Assembly: GCF_049634645.1 (NCBI RefSeq)
Contig: NC_134714.1
Location: 36,150,501 to 36,214,500, forward strand
Origin: Pelodiscus sinensis
Taxonomy: Eukaryota; Chordata; Testudines; Trionychidae
Direction of reading: 5' to 3'
DNA length: 64,000 nt
The position numbers and the translations under genes were made by a program. This document shows positions 22,760 through 34,690 of this stretch, piece by piece. Positions within the stretch are counted from its first letter, which is position 1. Each line of letters opens with the position of its first letter. The notes beneath the pieces are model-generated. The model saw nothing but the letters and a program-made list of their open reading frames with translations. It made no database searches and had not been told where the DNA came from.

Positions 22760-24142
22760 TATTTTTTAACACACCAGCGTTTGGTTCTAAAGGAGTTTAA
22801 ACCATTGCCACTTAGAAACTAAGGGACTGGAAGAAGGTGTAAATTACACCAACCTAGACTCCCGTACGCTTATTTACACACTAGCTCTGAATTTGAATCA
22901 GGAACTAATTTATCAGATAAAATGTATTGTCACAACATAGGTGGACTACAACCAAAAGCATTATCATGTGTTGTCTTTCAGAAGGTCCAAGGATTATAAT
23001 GTTATAAACACATTTTTGTCCTTCAGTTAAGCCACTTAGGAAGTTGATACTGTACAGTGCTTAACATGAGATAATCATACAGGCCTAATGAAGAGACATT
23101 AGCATATGATAGAAATAGCAAGCAGAAGCCTGGTTTACATGCTATAGGAATGCCTCAAATTCAAGCAAAAATTGCAAATGTCATAAAATACAACATTGCA
23201 ATAATTCAAAAATTATAACATTAAAGATTATAAATGATGTGGCAATAAAGTTAAGTAAAAGAGCTAGTGCTATATGTCAATATAACTGCAGCCCCATATA
23301 CAGTGTAGTTTAAAACGAAGAAGGAAGTATTATCTTTTCCACATGTGTGAATGTCTAGCACTTCTTTTCTCAGTATTCAACTGATCACAGGGAAGGCTTA
23401 TATAGTGGTATACATGCTATCTTTATAAGTCTGAAAACACATCAGTGATAACAATTCAGTTTTGAAAAAAAAAAGCACCTTACCCATATAAGAGATGAAC
23501 TGAAGAGAAATTTTTCCCTGCTTTGGTTTTGGCTTCATTTTAGATATGCTGATTCCATCATCATGCATTTCTGCTGAAGGTTTGTAGGAAATATTTATCA
23601 CAGCAAGCAATTTCCTGCAGCGTGTTTCTGAAGTTTTATGGATGGCTGAACCAGTTCAGGAAAAAGGAGTAGAAAGAGAGGAAGGGGGGAGAAAAAAGAG
23701 GAAACAGATGTTTTCAGTTCTTACTTTGTTTTTAGTGTCTGCTGGGACTGCCAAGATGGGACCCACTTAGTAGTTATGAAGCTAGTTATTGTGCTGTGGA
23801 CTACTGTCTACTAGAAAATGAGTTAAAGAATGAATAGATAACACTAGAGAAGTGTGACAGCTAAAGCTCAAACGCTGATGAGCAGCCTACTTCACAAAGA
23901 GATGGTTATGGAACACCTTAAACACATGGCTCTGCAGCCCTAAGGAACTAAGCATAGAATTGCATTTCTGACCATCTTTGCTAATGTCCATTGAAGGACT
24001 TATTCTCCATGAACAGTGCATGTTATCTAAAAATACCTTGAATGGAAAGCCTTTGATTTAATGGTGAATTTAGAAATGGATACATATTACAATTCAAATT
24101 CTAGTCCCTTCGTTGTCTTCAAGATTTGTTCCTATAGGTCAA
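22760..24142. other. Spacer without recognisable genes
   Basis: AT-rich DNA with nothing supportable. Confidence 0.35.
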
Positions 24143-24516
24143 GGTTCCCTCTCATCTGTGCAGCAGCACAGCCCTGCAGCTGCTTAATGAGCCATGTCCT
24201 GCCAGGGGCTCAGAACTCGCACACAGAGTTGCCTGGTGGGGGGAGACACACTTCTCCCTCAGTGACAGCAGCAGCTCCCTCAGTGACAGCAGAGATTCGC
24301 TGATGAGGACAGAGCAGCGAATCTCTCTCAGCCAGTAGGGACACATCCCCTCCCTACCAGATGGGCGAGACTAGTTGCTCAGTCCTCAGCAGGGAACTGT
24401 TGCTGTCACTGAGGTAAACGTGCTCCTTCCCCCAGCCAGGTAGCTCTTTGTGAGAGTACTGAATACCTGGCCGGGCAGGGCTCATTAAGTAGCTGCTGTT
24501 CTGTGCTGCCGCATAG
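24143..24516. mobile_element. Palindromic hAT-like MITE (GGTTCCCTCT type)
   Basis: The left end GGTTCCCTCTCATCTGTGCA continues as CAGCAGCACAGCC...GCTGCTTAATGAGCC. The right half mirrors it as GGCTCATTAAGTAGCTGCTG...CTGTGCTGCCGC. The inner arms both carry CAGTGACAGCAG or its inverse. The outermost right terminus is lost. A relative with GTTCCCTCT / AGAGGGAAC ends is at 36,169-36,430. Confidence 0.5.
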
Positions 24517-25481
24517 CTTAGAAGACAACTTGCATAGTTATATATATTTACACACACATTTTTATCGCTTTCTATTAAAATCCAATATTTTATTTTATAA
24601 TAAAATATTTTTTATGTTATTATTATTTTATTTTATTAAAACTATATTGTTTTTAAAAGACATTTCCAATATCTTCAATATCTATGAACTCTTTGTATTG
24701 CAGGTGAATGGAAAAGATGATCTAATGGAAGAACACATAAAATGAGATTGTCCCTTTAAAACCACGTGGAACAATGCAAGTGGCATATCTTCTCCACTTC
24801 CATGAGGCACCTCCCATTTCATTGTGTCTTTGACAGAAGTAGAACAGACTGGAGTGATAGAGCTCCTGGGATATGTAGGCAAAAGTGTAACCATTAGCTT
24901 AACAGGAAGTCCTATAAATATTCTATTAGACTAGGATGTTCCACAATGTTGTGAGCCCTGGGAATGAAGTAAAGATACAAGTAAACTAATTATGCATAGG
25001 AAGTGCTCTGTAGCAAATTCAGAAAGTGAAGACCAAAGGAAACACTGGGCCTGATTTTCCTTTTACTAAATTGCTGTAAAGTACATAAGAACATAAGAAC
25101 ATAGTACAAATATTATTATGGATTCTGGTGGAGTTACCTGAATGTAAATCTTGGATAGGTAAGAAGAGAAACCACGTCCATTCAGCTGATAAAAAAAACA
25201 TGTTATTCAATACTTATTCTGACTAGTTAAAAATATGGGCTGCTGGATGCAGATGTGAATATAGACTGGGGATCTCTCATTTGCATTTCCTCCATGTCTC
25301 AAATGTCAAGCCCAATCCTGAGAGTTTCCAAAAAGCAAAATTCCCACCCTGACATAAATGGGTGGTCAGCACACTTTAGGATGAATCCAAATTATTAGTG
25401 TAACACCAGTGATGAAATCCTGGCCTGATTTATATCACTGGAAACTATGCCACTGGATTCAGTGGACTCAGTATTTTACCC
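24517..25481. other. AT-rich spacer with a trace of CR1 tail
   Basis: Very AT-rich at 24,570-24,660. At 25,083-25,110 the doubled ACATAAGAACATAAGAAC resembles a CR1 3' tail remnant. Nothing else is supported. Confidence 0.35.
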
Positions 25482-25484
25482 AAG

Positions 25485-25918
25485 GGCTGCGTCTAGAATG
25501 GCAAGTTTTTCCACAAAAGCATTTGCTTTTGCAGAAAAATTTGCCAGCTGTCTACACTGGCCACTTGAATTTCCACAAGAACACTGACGATCTCATGTAA
25601 GATTGTCAGTGTTCTTGCGGAAATGCTATGCTGCTCGCGTTCGGGCAAAAGCCTTATTGCACAAATGCTTTTGCTCAAGAGGGCCAGCGTAGACAACGAG
25701 GTATTGTTTTTCACAAAAAAGCCCCGATTGCGAAAATGGCGATCGGGGCTTTCTTGCACAAAACAGCGTCTAGACTGGCACTGACACTTTTCTGCCAAAA
25801 GTGCTTTTGCGGAAAAGCGTCCGTGCCAATCTAGATGCTCTTTTCCGCAAATGCTTTTAACGGAAAAACTTTTCCGTTAAAAATATTAGCAGAAAATCAT
25901 GCCAGTCTAGACGTAGCC
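25485..25918. mobile_element. Palindromic GGCTGCGTC-type MITE, AAG duplication
   Basis: 434 bp from GGCTGCGTCTAGAATGGCAA to CAGTCTAGACGTAGCC, flanked by AAG on both sides (25,482-25,484 and 25,919-25,921). It has the same plan as the 22,333 and 57,576 copies: TTTTGCAGAAAA-type arm blocks, a central GCCCCGATTGCGAAAATGGC / GATCGGGGC hairpin and short spacers. No gene. Confidence 0.83.
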
Positions 25919-25921
25919 AAG

Positions 25922-27250
25922 GTGTCTAATCATGCAAAACTTAGTCACACAATTCAGACATATAATCCCATCAAAAAATAATTACTGTTGTATTTCGCCT
26001 TTGTGACCGTTTGTATAATGGTATTGTTCTAAGTCTATAAAGCCCCATTACAAAAGAGACTATTATTAAAATTATGGTTCATGAAGAATTTTTGAGTTTT
26101 CATAATTTGTTTTCAGTTTGCATTGGAATGCAAGCACACTTTGGTGACAAAACCTGGGAGAGAGAGGGAGAAGTTCTCTTGTTTTGATCAGAAATTCCTT
26201 TTTTTGACCTGCAACACTTTCTTGATGAAAATTGTATCAAAACGGATACATTTCCATGCAAACTATTGGTTGTGACAAATTGGCTTCATGAAAAAATGTT
26301 GGGTTGAAAATGCTGTACAGATCAGAAATGTTGGCTCACGAAACCCCTGACAGCCATAACAAAACAGCAGGATTATTTTATTTCATATGAGTATCTCTCT
26401 CTAGAAGTCTAATAAACAAATAAAGTACATTTTCAAAATGTCACTCAAGAAGTAAAATGATTAATTTGGTTAATGAATTGTGGGATTTATTCACTTTTGT
26501 CTGAGATCATTGTATCTGAGATGCCAAAGGAAAATGGACTCCTTGGTCTTTAACCAAATCTCACGGTGAGAAATGTTTCTCTTCCAATTCACTGTATGTC
26601 TTTTTCTCCTGTTCTTTTCTGTGTGTTGATAAGAATTGATGAGTACATATCCCAACGTTAGCTAAGAATTAATTATGATTTTGTAAAAGCAGAGGCAAGA
26701 GACACAAATTGGTTGGGGGTATTGTGCTCTCCTTTCCTAGAAAGCTTCAATCCAAATAGTTACCAGATCAGAAAATGCCGTGATACCTTTGCTCCAATTA
26801 AATAATACCTTTCTCCACAAGTAAGACTGCTGAAATCATTAACTCACAGCACTGCTAAGTCGGCTAACCCTCTGAAGCTCGTAGTCTGAGTTACTACTCA
26901 GCCTGACTGAGGTGGTAACAAACTATCCTTATGGATATAAAGAATCTTTTGTTAAATAAAGTCAAGTTGAAAAATATAGCTAGAGAAACTGGCAGAATTT
27001 TAGTCTGTTTTTTTTTCTCCATGAAATTCTGTTTGAACTAGAAATAATGAATTGAGTTAAGAAAGAGAAAATGTAAACTGAATAGTACGAAAGAAATCTG
27101 ATTGAGAGTAGTTGGTCAGACAAAGTGGTACAAATCTCACTGTTTGTGATGTTCTAAACAAGATTAGATAAAGCTTTTGTTTGTGTTGGCAAGAATAATC
27201 TTGACTCAATGGAGTAGGATAGTCATGAGGATGGGCAATGAGAGCCCTTT
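25922..27250. other. Spacer without recognisable genes
   Basis: AT-rich DNA in which I see nothing supportable. Confidence 0.35.
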
Positions 27251-27532
27251 GGCTCAGTCTACACTGCATGCTTATTTCAAAATAACAGAGTGCGTGTTTA
27301 CACAGAAAGCCCATTATTTTGAAATAATTTTGAAATAACAGGCTTCTTACTCTGACTTCTGTAACCCTCATTTCACAAGGAATAAGGGAAGTCAAAAGGA
27401 GAGAGTACTTCCTTTGACTTCCTGCTGTGTAGACAGTGCCAAAAACTGAGTTACTTTGACTTCAGCTACGCAATTAACATAGCTGAAGTTGCGTACCTTA
27501 ACTTGACTTTAGTCCACAATGTAAACATACCC
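27251..27532. mobile_element. MITE with TTATTTCAAAATAA arms
   Basis: Begins GGCTCAGTCTACACTGCATG and ends ACAATGTAAACATACCC, followed by TTA (TTT on the left, so the duplication is decayed). Carries CTTATTTCAAAATAAC and TATTTTGAAATAATTTTGAA. Related elements are at 35,331, 41,839, 42,441, 46,485 and 60,218. Confidence 0.6.
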
Positions 27533-27654
27533 TTACTTATCTAATATCTATTATTCCTGTCCTTTTGTATACATCACTCTCCTAGGAAATATGAATAGGT
27601 CTTTGTGTACACAGTGGTGGGAGACTGTAGAATAAGGCCCAGTCATGTGTAACC

Positions 27655-27840
27655 CACACACCTAGTGTGGTTACTGAGCAATGAAAGTGGTATCTAGACC
27701 ACAGCAACAGTTAAGATCAAGAGACCTCTACAGTAGGGGCTAGGCGCTACCTGGCTTTTCGCTTAGAAGGTAGAAGCTTCTATACTCCACTTCAGAAGTC
27801 CTAGGTTCAAATCCCCCTGGTGGTGGTTACACGTGTACAC
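27655..27840 (+). mobile_element. tRNA-related SINE-like repeat
   Basis: Second copy of the family at 14,380. It has a B-box-like GGTTCAAATCCCCC at 27,812, an A-box-like region near CTGGCTTTTCGCTTAGAAGG and the shared tail GGTGGTTACACGTGTAC. It is not a functional tRNA gene: no cloverleaf closes around the B box. Confidence 0.5.
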
Positions 27841-28154
27841 TCTTTACTCATACCTTCAGAATGAAATGGAGAAAAATTTTCACTGTAACTGTAGTTCTGA
27901 ATGGAACATAGGTCTGAATGGAAGAATCCAATCTGCATACTTCAGACATGTTCAGATCCTATTCCCCTGGATAAGTCCCCATCAAAATTTCATTGAGCCC
28001 CTTATTCTGGACACAGCACATGGCTATCTCATCCACAGATACCCTTTTTCAGTTTAGGAAAGTTGATATTTAATCATGTATAATAAATATCACCTTGATC
28101 TTATTATCACCTGGATCTCTTAATTACTGTTCTGTGTCCAGAGGTTTATGCTAC

Positions 28155-28929
28155 TGTGACAGGGCAGTATCGCCCCGCACCGTGACTCCCGCCGAGCAGG
28201 CGTTGCTCGGCATCCAGCCAGAGGCCGCCTGGTGCTGTGCGGCATGCTCCTGTGCCGCGCCGGGTCTGGCGGGGCCAGCCGATCTGCCGGCGAGGAGCCC
28301 GCGGCATGGCGGCAGGAGCCGGGACAGCGCGGAGGGATTCACCCACCCAGGCAGACCCGTGTGACAGAAAAATGGCGGCGGGAACGGGTATCCCCGCCCC
28401 CGCCTAAGAGGATGACATCAGGTAGGACGTAAGCGGCGGGACGCTTAAAAACGCCGCCGCCGTGCCAAAGAAGGAACGCCGCGAGTGAGGGGGGGGTAGA
28501 GGACTCGGTGAGGGTCTTGACTGGCCAGCAGGGCCGATCTGCGGACGGCAGAGTGAAGCAACTCCGCCAGCCTGTTGGCCAAAGGCAAGGTGAGCCCCTG
28601 GCGAGACTGGTGCAGCCAGGGACGGGGAAAGGAAGTAGCCCAGGGCAGAGCCATTTTTAGGCTGGTGGGCTGACGCGTTACAGCGGGATGCCCCGTCAGC
28701 CGGACCGGAGCTAGACGGTTCCGCGTACTTAGGGCCCGGGCCCGGGTCTGTGGCCTGTGAGCAGGGGCGGGCCTGGGCCCCCCTTTCCCCACCCCGCGGA
28801 TAGCGGGAGAAACCGAGGTTAAAAAAACCCCCACAACGACCTGCAACAAGCACACAAGGGTGACGCTTAAGGCGGCCCGCCCCTGTAACAGGGGCCGGGC
28901 CGGGGGTGCAGTCAGGTGAGACTGGTACA
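28155..28929. mobile_element. CpG-rich LTR-like element (probable solo LTR)
   Basis: A sharply bounded GC- and CpG-rich block in AT-rich DNA. It starts TGTGACAGGG and ends GACTGGTACA, flanked by GCTAC on both sides (28,150-28,154 and 28,930-28,934), as expected for a 5-bp target duplication of an LTR element. TGTGACAG recurs at 28,361. A possible TATA-like CGCTTAAAAACGCC lies at 28,440-28,453, downstream of AAAAATGGCGGCGGG, a YY1-like site. An alternative right end is CCCTGTAACA at 28,890, a better inverse of the left end but without a duplication. A CpG-island promoter of an unseen gene is the main alternative. No retroviral gene was seen alongside. Confidence 0.5.
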
Positions 28930-28934
28930 GCTAC

Positions 28935-29340
28935 AAAGAAGGGTGTCCTGCTCCTTGCATCATTCCTTGGGAGGCCAGATACATTTACCTTTACTGCTTC
29001 TCAGCTCTGCAATCTGTGTGCAGGTGGCCTTGTAACTTCCCTGGCCCTTGGAGCATGGCCTATCAGTGGCGTTGCTGGGCAAGGTGTGGGAGGGTCCTGG
29101 CTCCACAATCCTCAAAGGGTCAGGGCCTCAGACAAAAGGAGTAGGCAGGGACTAGCCTCTCCCCGCCAGCACTTCAGTGCCGCCCGGGTCTCTGGTGGTG
29201 ATGTAAAGGCCCTAGAGCTCTGTCAGCAGTCCTGTGGCCTATCGGTCAGTACAGATAATTATTTAACCTTTATTTGTTACCCTAGAATCTAGGTGCCTCA
29301 GAATCTTTGATATATTTACCCACATACACTTGGAGTGATT
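28935..29340. other. Spacer without recognisable features
   Basis: Moderately GC-rich DNA. The open frame at 28,906-29,292 has no recognisable domain. Confidence 0.35.
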
Positions 29341-29344
29341 GGGC

Positions 29345-29505
29345 AGTGCCATTATTCCCATTTTACAGGTGAGGAACTAACATGCATGGAGAAGTTAACT
29401 GACTTCCTTAAGGTCACACAGGAAGCTTATATCCCAGGCAGGCATTATAACCAGCTTTCCCATATTCTAGACTAAAGCCCTAAGCACTGGACCATTCTTC
29501 TTTTC
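29345..29505 (-). mobile_element. MIR SINE
   Basis: Reverse-strand MIR landmarks in order: ATTCCCATTTTACAGGTGAG, GACTTCCTTAAGGTCACACA and GGCAGGCATTATAACCAGC, then CCTAAGCACTGGACC near the head. Well preserved. Confidence 0.8.
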
Positions 29506-30444
29506 TGGAATCCCAGAAAGCATTTACAGGGACAGTTTCTGTGCTTGAGGGAGTATTTGCACTGCATTTGTGAGTAGCAAAAAGGGGGGCAGAAAAGCCA
29601 ACAACAATCCACCCATAAGTATATTCCTCATGTCTCTTTAAAATCTAAGGAAATCCTTTACAGACCCTGTTTGAATGTCTCCAAGGAAATGTTTACTTCT
29701 GGAAATGATCTTTGATTCAGTGCAAGGTGAGTCAACTTTTCAAGCAATGAAACGTTATTGCCTTCTTGTTTATTTGGAAAGTTTATTCTGCTTATTTAAC
29801 TAAGAAGAAATTACTGAAAGGCAAACAGAGCATCCATACAACCCAGTGAGGCAGCTTTATCCAAGCCTTACTGAACTGTGTGTGAAGTCACTGAGCTGTA
29901 TCCACACATACAGTGCTATGAATGCCCTCATTGTATCGGGAACATAAATATTGTCTATAAGCTCTGGGCTCCTGAATAACACACGCTCTTAAAAAGGTTC
30001 AAAGACTTACTGTACTTTAAACTCTAGTAATACTGATGTTGCTTGCCTTAGACATCTGTTCAGAACATTCCTTTAGTCAGCACTGCTCCGTTTTATGAGA
30101 AAAAATCTGAAGAAAATATCAAGCCATTACCATTACATCATGTTACTTACTTTTCACACCTCTGTAAGGTACAAGTTTATACAAGCTTAAAAAAATCAAT
30201 ATGCTTGAAGTGAAAGTTTGCCCCCATTTTGTGCACAGCAGCTTTCCTGGACTGATAGGCAAAGGATTTCTTAGTCAGACATAAGACTTTAAATGGTATT
30301 TGTAAATAAAGTGTTTTAATGCAAATCTGCATTTTGTAACAAGCTACCGGGCAGCTTCCATCTCACTGATCTCAGAGACCAGATTGTGGTATCAGCAGGA
30401 GGAAGTTCATAACCATTTAAAATAGTGTCATCTTAAATTCTCAG
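29506..30444. other. Spacer without recognisable genes
   Basis: Nothing supported. Confidence 0.35.
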
Positions 30445-31200
30445 GGGCCTAGTTTACACCAGGACCTTAGTCTGAAATTAGACCCCCAACGTTAATTTTC
30501 TAAGCATTGCAGCCACACTACTAACCCCGTTATTCCAGAATAAGGGGCCGTGGAATTTGAACTCTGTAGTCCTGCTTTTCACACTCAATAATGCTATTCC
30601 TGAACTTGTAAGTCTAAAATAACTTTAGTGTAGGTGCTCGGTGTCATTACCATAAAATCTCGAATATAATGCACTGAGATGAATAATGCGCATCCTGACT
30701 TTTGAATTTTATCATAATGAAAAAAATCTATACTCCTATATATAATGCACACCCTATTACCTTTAAATTCGGTTGATTTTAGTAATGTTTATAACTTATT
30801 TTCATAAATGTCAGCAATTAATTAACTATAAACTATTTCATATGACAAGTAAGATGTAAATTTCATATTATTTATTGTTTTTAAATATTTTAAAGCACTG
30901 TAGGAAACCCTGCCATTTCAGTTGATGTTGATTTCATGTTTAATGCCGTCTTAGCATGGCGTTGGCATAGTGGAGGTTCGTTGTCTTCTGACGCGGAACT
31001 GCCAAAATAAAACTTTAAACAATAACTCCTATATATAATGTGCACTTTGACTTTGACCCGGAAAAAAGTGTGCAGTATATTCGAGATTAAATGGTAATTC
31101 AAACTAGTTGGCCTCTAGGAGTCCTGCAGCTTTCCAGAGTGCTTCTTGGGGCTCTGAATCATCATAGATACAGAAAGCTCCATTAATGTGAATAACTACC
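30445..31200. mobile_element. Decayed MITE carrying a nested element
   Basis: Outer sequence from GGGGCCTAGTTTACACCAGG to about GCTTCTTGGGGCTCTGAATC resembles the interior of the 35,331 element (compare GTGCCTCCTGGGGCTCTAAA at 35,590). It is interrupted by the TA-flanked element at 30,650-31,094. Outer limits are uncertain. Confidence 0.35.
30650..31094. mobile_element. TA-flanked inverted-repeat element (mariner-like)
   Basis: Left end CCATAAAATCTCGAATATAA and right end TATATTCGAGATTAAATGG are close inverses, and TA lies on each side (30,648-30,649 and 31,095-31,096). ATAATGCACACC and ATAATGTGCACTTTG repeat the symmetry inside. TA duplication and terminal repeats of this size suit a Tc1/mariner-type non-autonomous element. 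The reverse ORF at 30,890-31,102 matches nothing I know. Confidence 0.6.
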
Positions 31201-31490
31201 TTGGACTGCATTTGATCTTCTCCGTAGTGAGAACACAGAACTTTGAATTTATAAAATCAGGTGCCCAGAAATCAAATTTAGTAAATTTGAAATAATCGCC
31301 TATTATAGACATGGCCAAGCAGAAGTAAGATTTATTTATGTATGGGAGGTGGGTGTGAGTCTGTGTGTCCTGCTTTAGCAAGGCTTTAAGGATAATCAGT
31401 TCTGATGCTTCAGGGCATGAGCTTGTCAGCAGTACAATGCAACTAGAGAAGAGATTTGCTGGTGATTTCCTTTTTTTGAATTGATAAGTA

Positions 31491-31887
31491 CAGGTTGAAT
31501 CTCTCTAGTCTGGCATTCTCTGCTGAACCAGAGAATTTGCCAAACCACAGGCGGTCAATATTGTTTAGCAGCATTACCAACACTTCCACTGCTTACTGGG
31601 CTCTTAGAATCATAGAATCATAGAATCATAGGACTGGAAGGGACCTCGAGAGGTCATCGAGTCCAGCCCCCCGCCCTCAAGGCAGGACCAAGCTCCGTCT
31701 ACAAGAAGACATGTAGGGGTAAATTAGAGCTAAATAACAACACAGAACATTGAGAACAAGGACTGGTAGCTGTAAACATACTTTAAGGGACTGCAGAAAA
31801 CATAAGAGGACATCCAGCTAACTCACATCATGCAGGGCCACGGATGTTGTAGGACCAAAGAATGCCAGGCTAGAGAGTTTCAACCTG
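31491..31887. mobile_element. TA-flanked inverted-repeat element with CR1 inside
   Basis: Ends are CAGGTTGAATCTCTCTAGTC and GGCTAGAGAGTTTCAACCTG, nearly perfect inverses with TA on both sides (31,489-31,490 and 31,888-31,889). Same family as 3,363-3,697. A CR1 3' end interrupts it at 31,606-31,697. Confidence 0.65.
31606..31697 (-). mobile_element. CR1 LINE extreme 3' end
   Basis: Three copies of the 8-base unit TAGAATCA, the inverse of the ATTCTATG-type tail of CR1, are followed by GGACTGGAAGGGACCTCGAG and GGTCATCGAGTCCAGCCCCC. Well preserved, so likely one of the younger CR1 insertions here. Confidence 0.8.
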
Positions 31888-31920
31888 TAGTAGACTGATA
31901 TCCAGCTTGAAGAAACATAA

Positions 31921-32216
31921 TGGCTACGTCTACACTGGCCCATTTTCAGAAAGCGGCATGCTAATTTTAAACTTCGTAATAGGGAAATCTGCGGGGTTTG
32001 AAGTAGGAATAAGAGATCCTCCGGAATAGGGCTTTATTCCAGAGGATCGGGCCAGTCTAGACACTCTTTTCCGGCTTTTCTACAAGCCAGAAAAAAGCGG
32101 CGGACATCTTTATTTAAATCCCGCGGGGGATATTTAAATCCCCCGCGGATTTCCCTATTACGAAGTTTAAAATTAGCATGCCCCTTTTGGAAAAGGGGCC
32201 AGTGTAGACGTAGCCG
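31921..32216. mobile_element. Foldback element, internally deleted, TAA duplication
   Basis: Flanked by TAA (31,918-31,920 and 32,217-32,219). Left end TGGCTACGTCTACACTGGCC; right end GGCCAGTGTAGACGTAGCCG. It shares blocks with the longer foldbacks at 47,047 and 62,693, including TTATTTAAATCCCGCGGGGG and TTTTCCGGCTTTTCT. The left arm is shortened: one of the two TTATTTAAATCC blocks is missing. Confidence 0.82.
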
Positions 32217-32219
32217 TAA

Positions 32220-33057
32220 TCTGATAAGCTACAGCACCAAAGAAAAGTGTCATGTATCTTATTGTTTTATAGCCATCCTGTTTTATTCTTGTCCAGTGTC
32301 ACTAGATTATTTCTAACTATAGGAATCTAAACTTTCCTATCATCGAAATATCTGAGCATGTTATGGATGGCTTCTTGGATCACCAAATACCTGGGCATCA
32401 CTTTTTTTTTTCTGATTATCTATTTTTTTTTCCATACATAAAGCTTCTAAACAAAAACAATATACATGTCTCTGTGGTTCCAAATTCCAGCTGGAACCAG
32501 AAGAGACAGAAAAACACCCAAAGAAAGTCTGTACTTTACCCTACTTTATACATAACCAGTAAGTATTGAAAGTTTGCAAAGAGTTTGTACCTGGTGCTAT
32601 TTAGCTTGATTTTATATGATCAAGACTTGTGGGTAGTTCAGCTAAAATTTAGATAAACAGCCCGACAATGGCATAGTTAATTGCTTCAAACTCAATCTCT
32701 GAAATGTTTGTGGTTCATTCATCGCTAATATATTTTTATGCTCATCAGCTGTGATTTCATATTTGCTCTTGTGGTGAAACATGAATCTGTCCTCATTCAT
32801 AAAATCATACATTCTGAGGTCACAAAAATGACCATGACTGTATATTCTTCCCTCCTTCATCATGAAAACAGGTTTTAGTTTAAACTGTCTCATTTATTTT
32901 CTTTACAGTATGGCAGGGTAGTTGTGCTTTACTGGGGGAAAACAGTGTGAACTGCAACCTTGTCTTCTGCTGGGAAGATATAAGACCAGATCCTTAGCAC
33001 AATGTAAATCATCATAGATCCACTGAAGTCAAAGAAGCTAGGCTAGCTTACACTGAC
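32220..33057. other. Spacer without recognisable genes
   Basis: The reverse ORF at 32,642-32,893 has no recognisable family. No repeat is supported. Confidence 0.35.
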
Positions 33058-33060
33058 TAT

Positions 33061-33384
33061 GGCTACATCTACACTGCTTCCCTTTTCCGCATGAAGAAAT
33101 GCAAATGGAGCACTCATTTGCATATGTTGCACTCTCATTTGCATTTCATCCTCGGATCCCTTTTGCGCAAGAGTTTTTTGTGGAAAAAAAGCGCTGTGTA
33201 GATGGGAGCCTTTTTGCGCAAAACTCCCCTTTTGTGCAAGAACCATTCTTCCTCATTTTTTGCACAAAAACCTCTTGCGCGAAAGGGATCTGAGGAGGAA
33301 ATGCAAATAGCAGCGTGACATATGCAAACGAGCACTCCATTTTCATTTCCTCTTGCGGAAAAGGGAAGCAGTGTAGATGTAGCC
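33061..33384. mobile_element. Palindromic octamer-rich MITE, TAT duplication
   Basis: 324 bp flanked by TAT (33,058-33,060 and 33,385-33,387), from GGCTACATCTACACTGCTTC to GAAGCAGTGTAGATGTAGCC. Both arms carry ATTTGCAT/ATGCAAA sites, TTTTGCGCAAGAG blocks and GGATC near the core. The peptides open on both strands are mirror products of the palindrome. Confidence 0.85.
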
Positions 33385-33387
33385 TAT

Positions 33388-34525
33388 GAGTCTAGCCTAC
33401 AGACATTTTTTCTCTCCAATTTTACCCTTTCAGTCAAGGGCAAATTTCTCTCCACCCATGTAAGTCCTAGTATTATACAGGTGAAGTGAGATGGAAAAGG
33501 CCTGGCCAGAATGTGGATATAGTGTGCTTCAGAGTAGAAAAAGGAAGGATGTGATTAGACTAAATAAAAAGAAAAAATATTCAGGCTGCTGAAAGCTGAT
33601 AGGCCCTTGTTTTATCCCTGGGAAAGGATTATGTAGTGGATCAGTTCTTCCAGCCCACCTACACCACTAGCACAGGATGCTACTATATAACTGCAAGTCC
33701 CCTCTTTCTATTATTCAGGACTTTTGCAGAGATACATCTCTGGGGTACACAACAGTAGAGGTCCCACTATGCAAGAAGTCCAGTAGTGTCCTCTCTGCAG
33801 TCCCATTGCAGAGATTATGTGGTACAGAGATTTGCAATTATTATTTACTTTCTTTTGTATTATAGCTATGTTCTATTTAGTCATCTCTGAGTTATTTCAT
33901 TAAATCCCAGCTTAAACGGTAGGACTACAGGTAACTTTAAAATCCTGCTTAATAAGGTTATTCTGTTTGATCCCTAAAGTACTTTTCTTGATTTTAATAT
34001 TTTAATATTTACTTTACAAAACTGATGACTTTCTGTTTTCTCTTGCTCTTTTTTTTAACACCATCTTTGGTGGTTGAGCGGAGAAGAGAATTGAAAAGCC
34101 TTGGCCATTCAATAGGAAAAATAAAATCCTCCTGAATAAATCTTCCAGTCAGCAGAGCATGTTTTGTGTTTGGACTGTTTATGAAGTTTACTAGTGATAA
34201 AGGGTCAAATTTAAGCCAATAGCCATCTAATATAATGGAGGGGGTTGGTATTTGTATCACCTTTCTCAGGCAAACATTGCAAAAATATTTAAATATAGTT
34301 CATTCTATTTTATGGCTTCAACTATTTTACTCCAGTTTGCTTTTAGTGAATATTTTATTGAACACGTTTACTGTCAAGAATGTTTATGAAAGCTACTCAG
34401 TTTAAGCTTCACAGCTGATCCCAATACAATGATGGATCCAATTAGTACCCCGAAGTCCAAATCCCTGAAAGACAGGAAGGCTGGCCAGGACTTCAGATAC
34501 ACAGAATTGAAATTCCTTGCTTTTC
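33388..34525. other. Spacer without recognisable genes
   Basis: Nothing supported. Confidence 0.35.
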
Positions 34526-34690
34526 CATAGACTCTCTGTGTGACAAAGAGCAAGTCATGTAGCCTCAAGTTTCCTATCTGTAAAATGGGTAAAACAGTAC
34601 TTCCTTACAAGATTTTATGTTTTGAAGTTAATTATCTTAAAGATTATGCTGTGCTCAAAAGCTACCATGAAGAGGATCGAATAAGAAACT
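34526..34690 (+). mobile_element. MIR-like SINE fragment
   Basis: GACAAAGAGCAAGTCATGTA, TTTCCTATCTGTAAAATGGG and AGATTATGCTGTGCTCAAAA follow the MIR order on the forward strand. The tRNA-like head is not clear. Confidence 0.5.

Noticed and set aside
27805..27830. tRNA-like B box GGTTCAAATCC
   Set aside because: No cloverleaf or acceptor stem can be folded around it. It belongs to a SINE-like repeat with a second copy at 14,380.
28404..28855. Overlapping reverse ORFs of 136-149 codons
   Set aside because: Lie inside a CpG-rich LTR-like block where stop codons are rare by composition. No domain seen.
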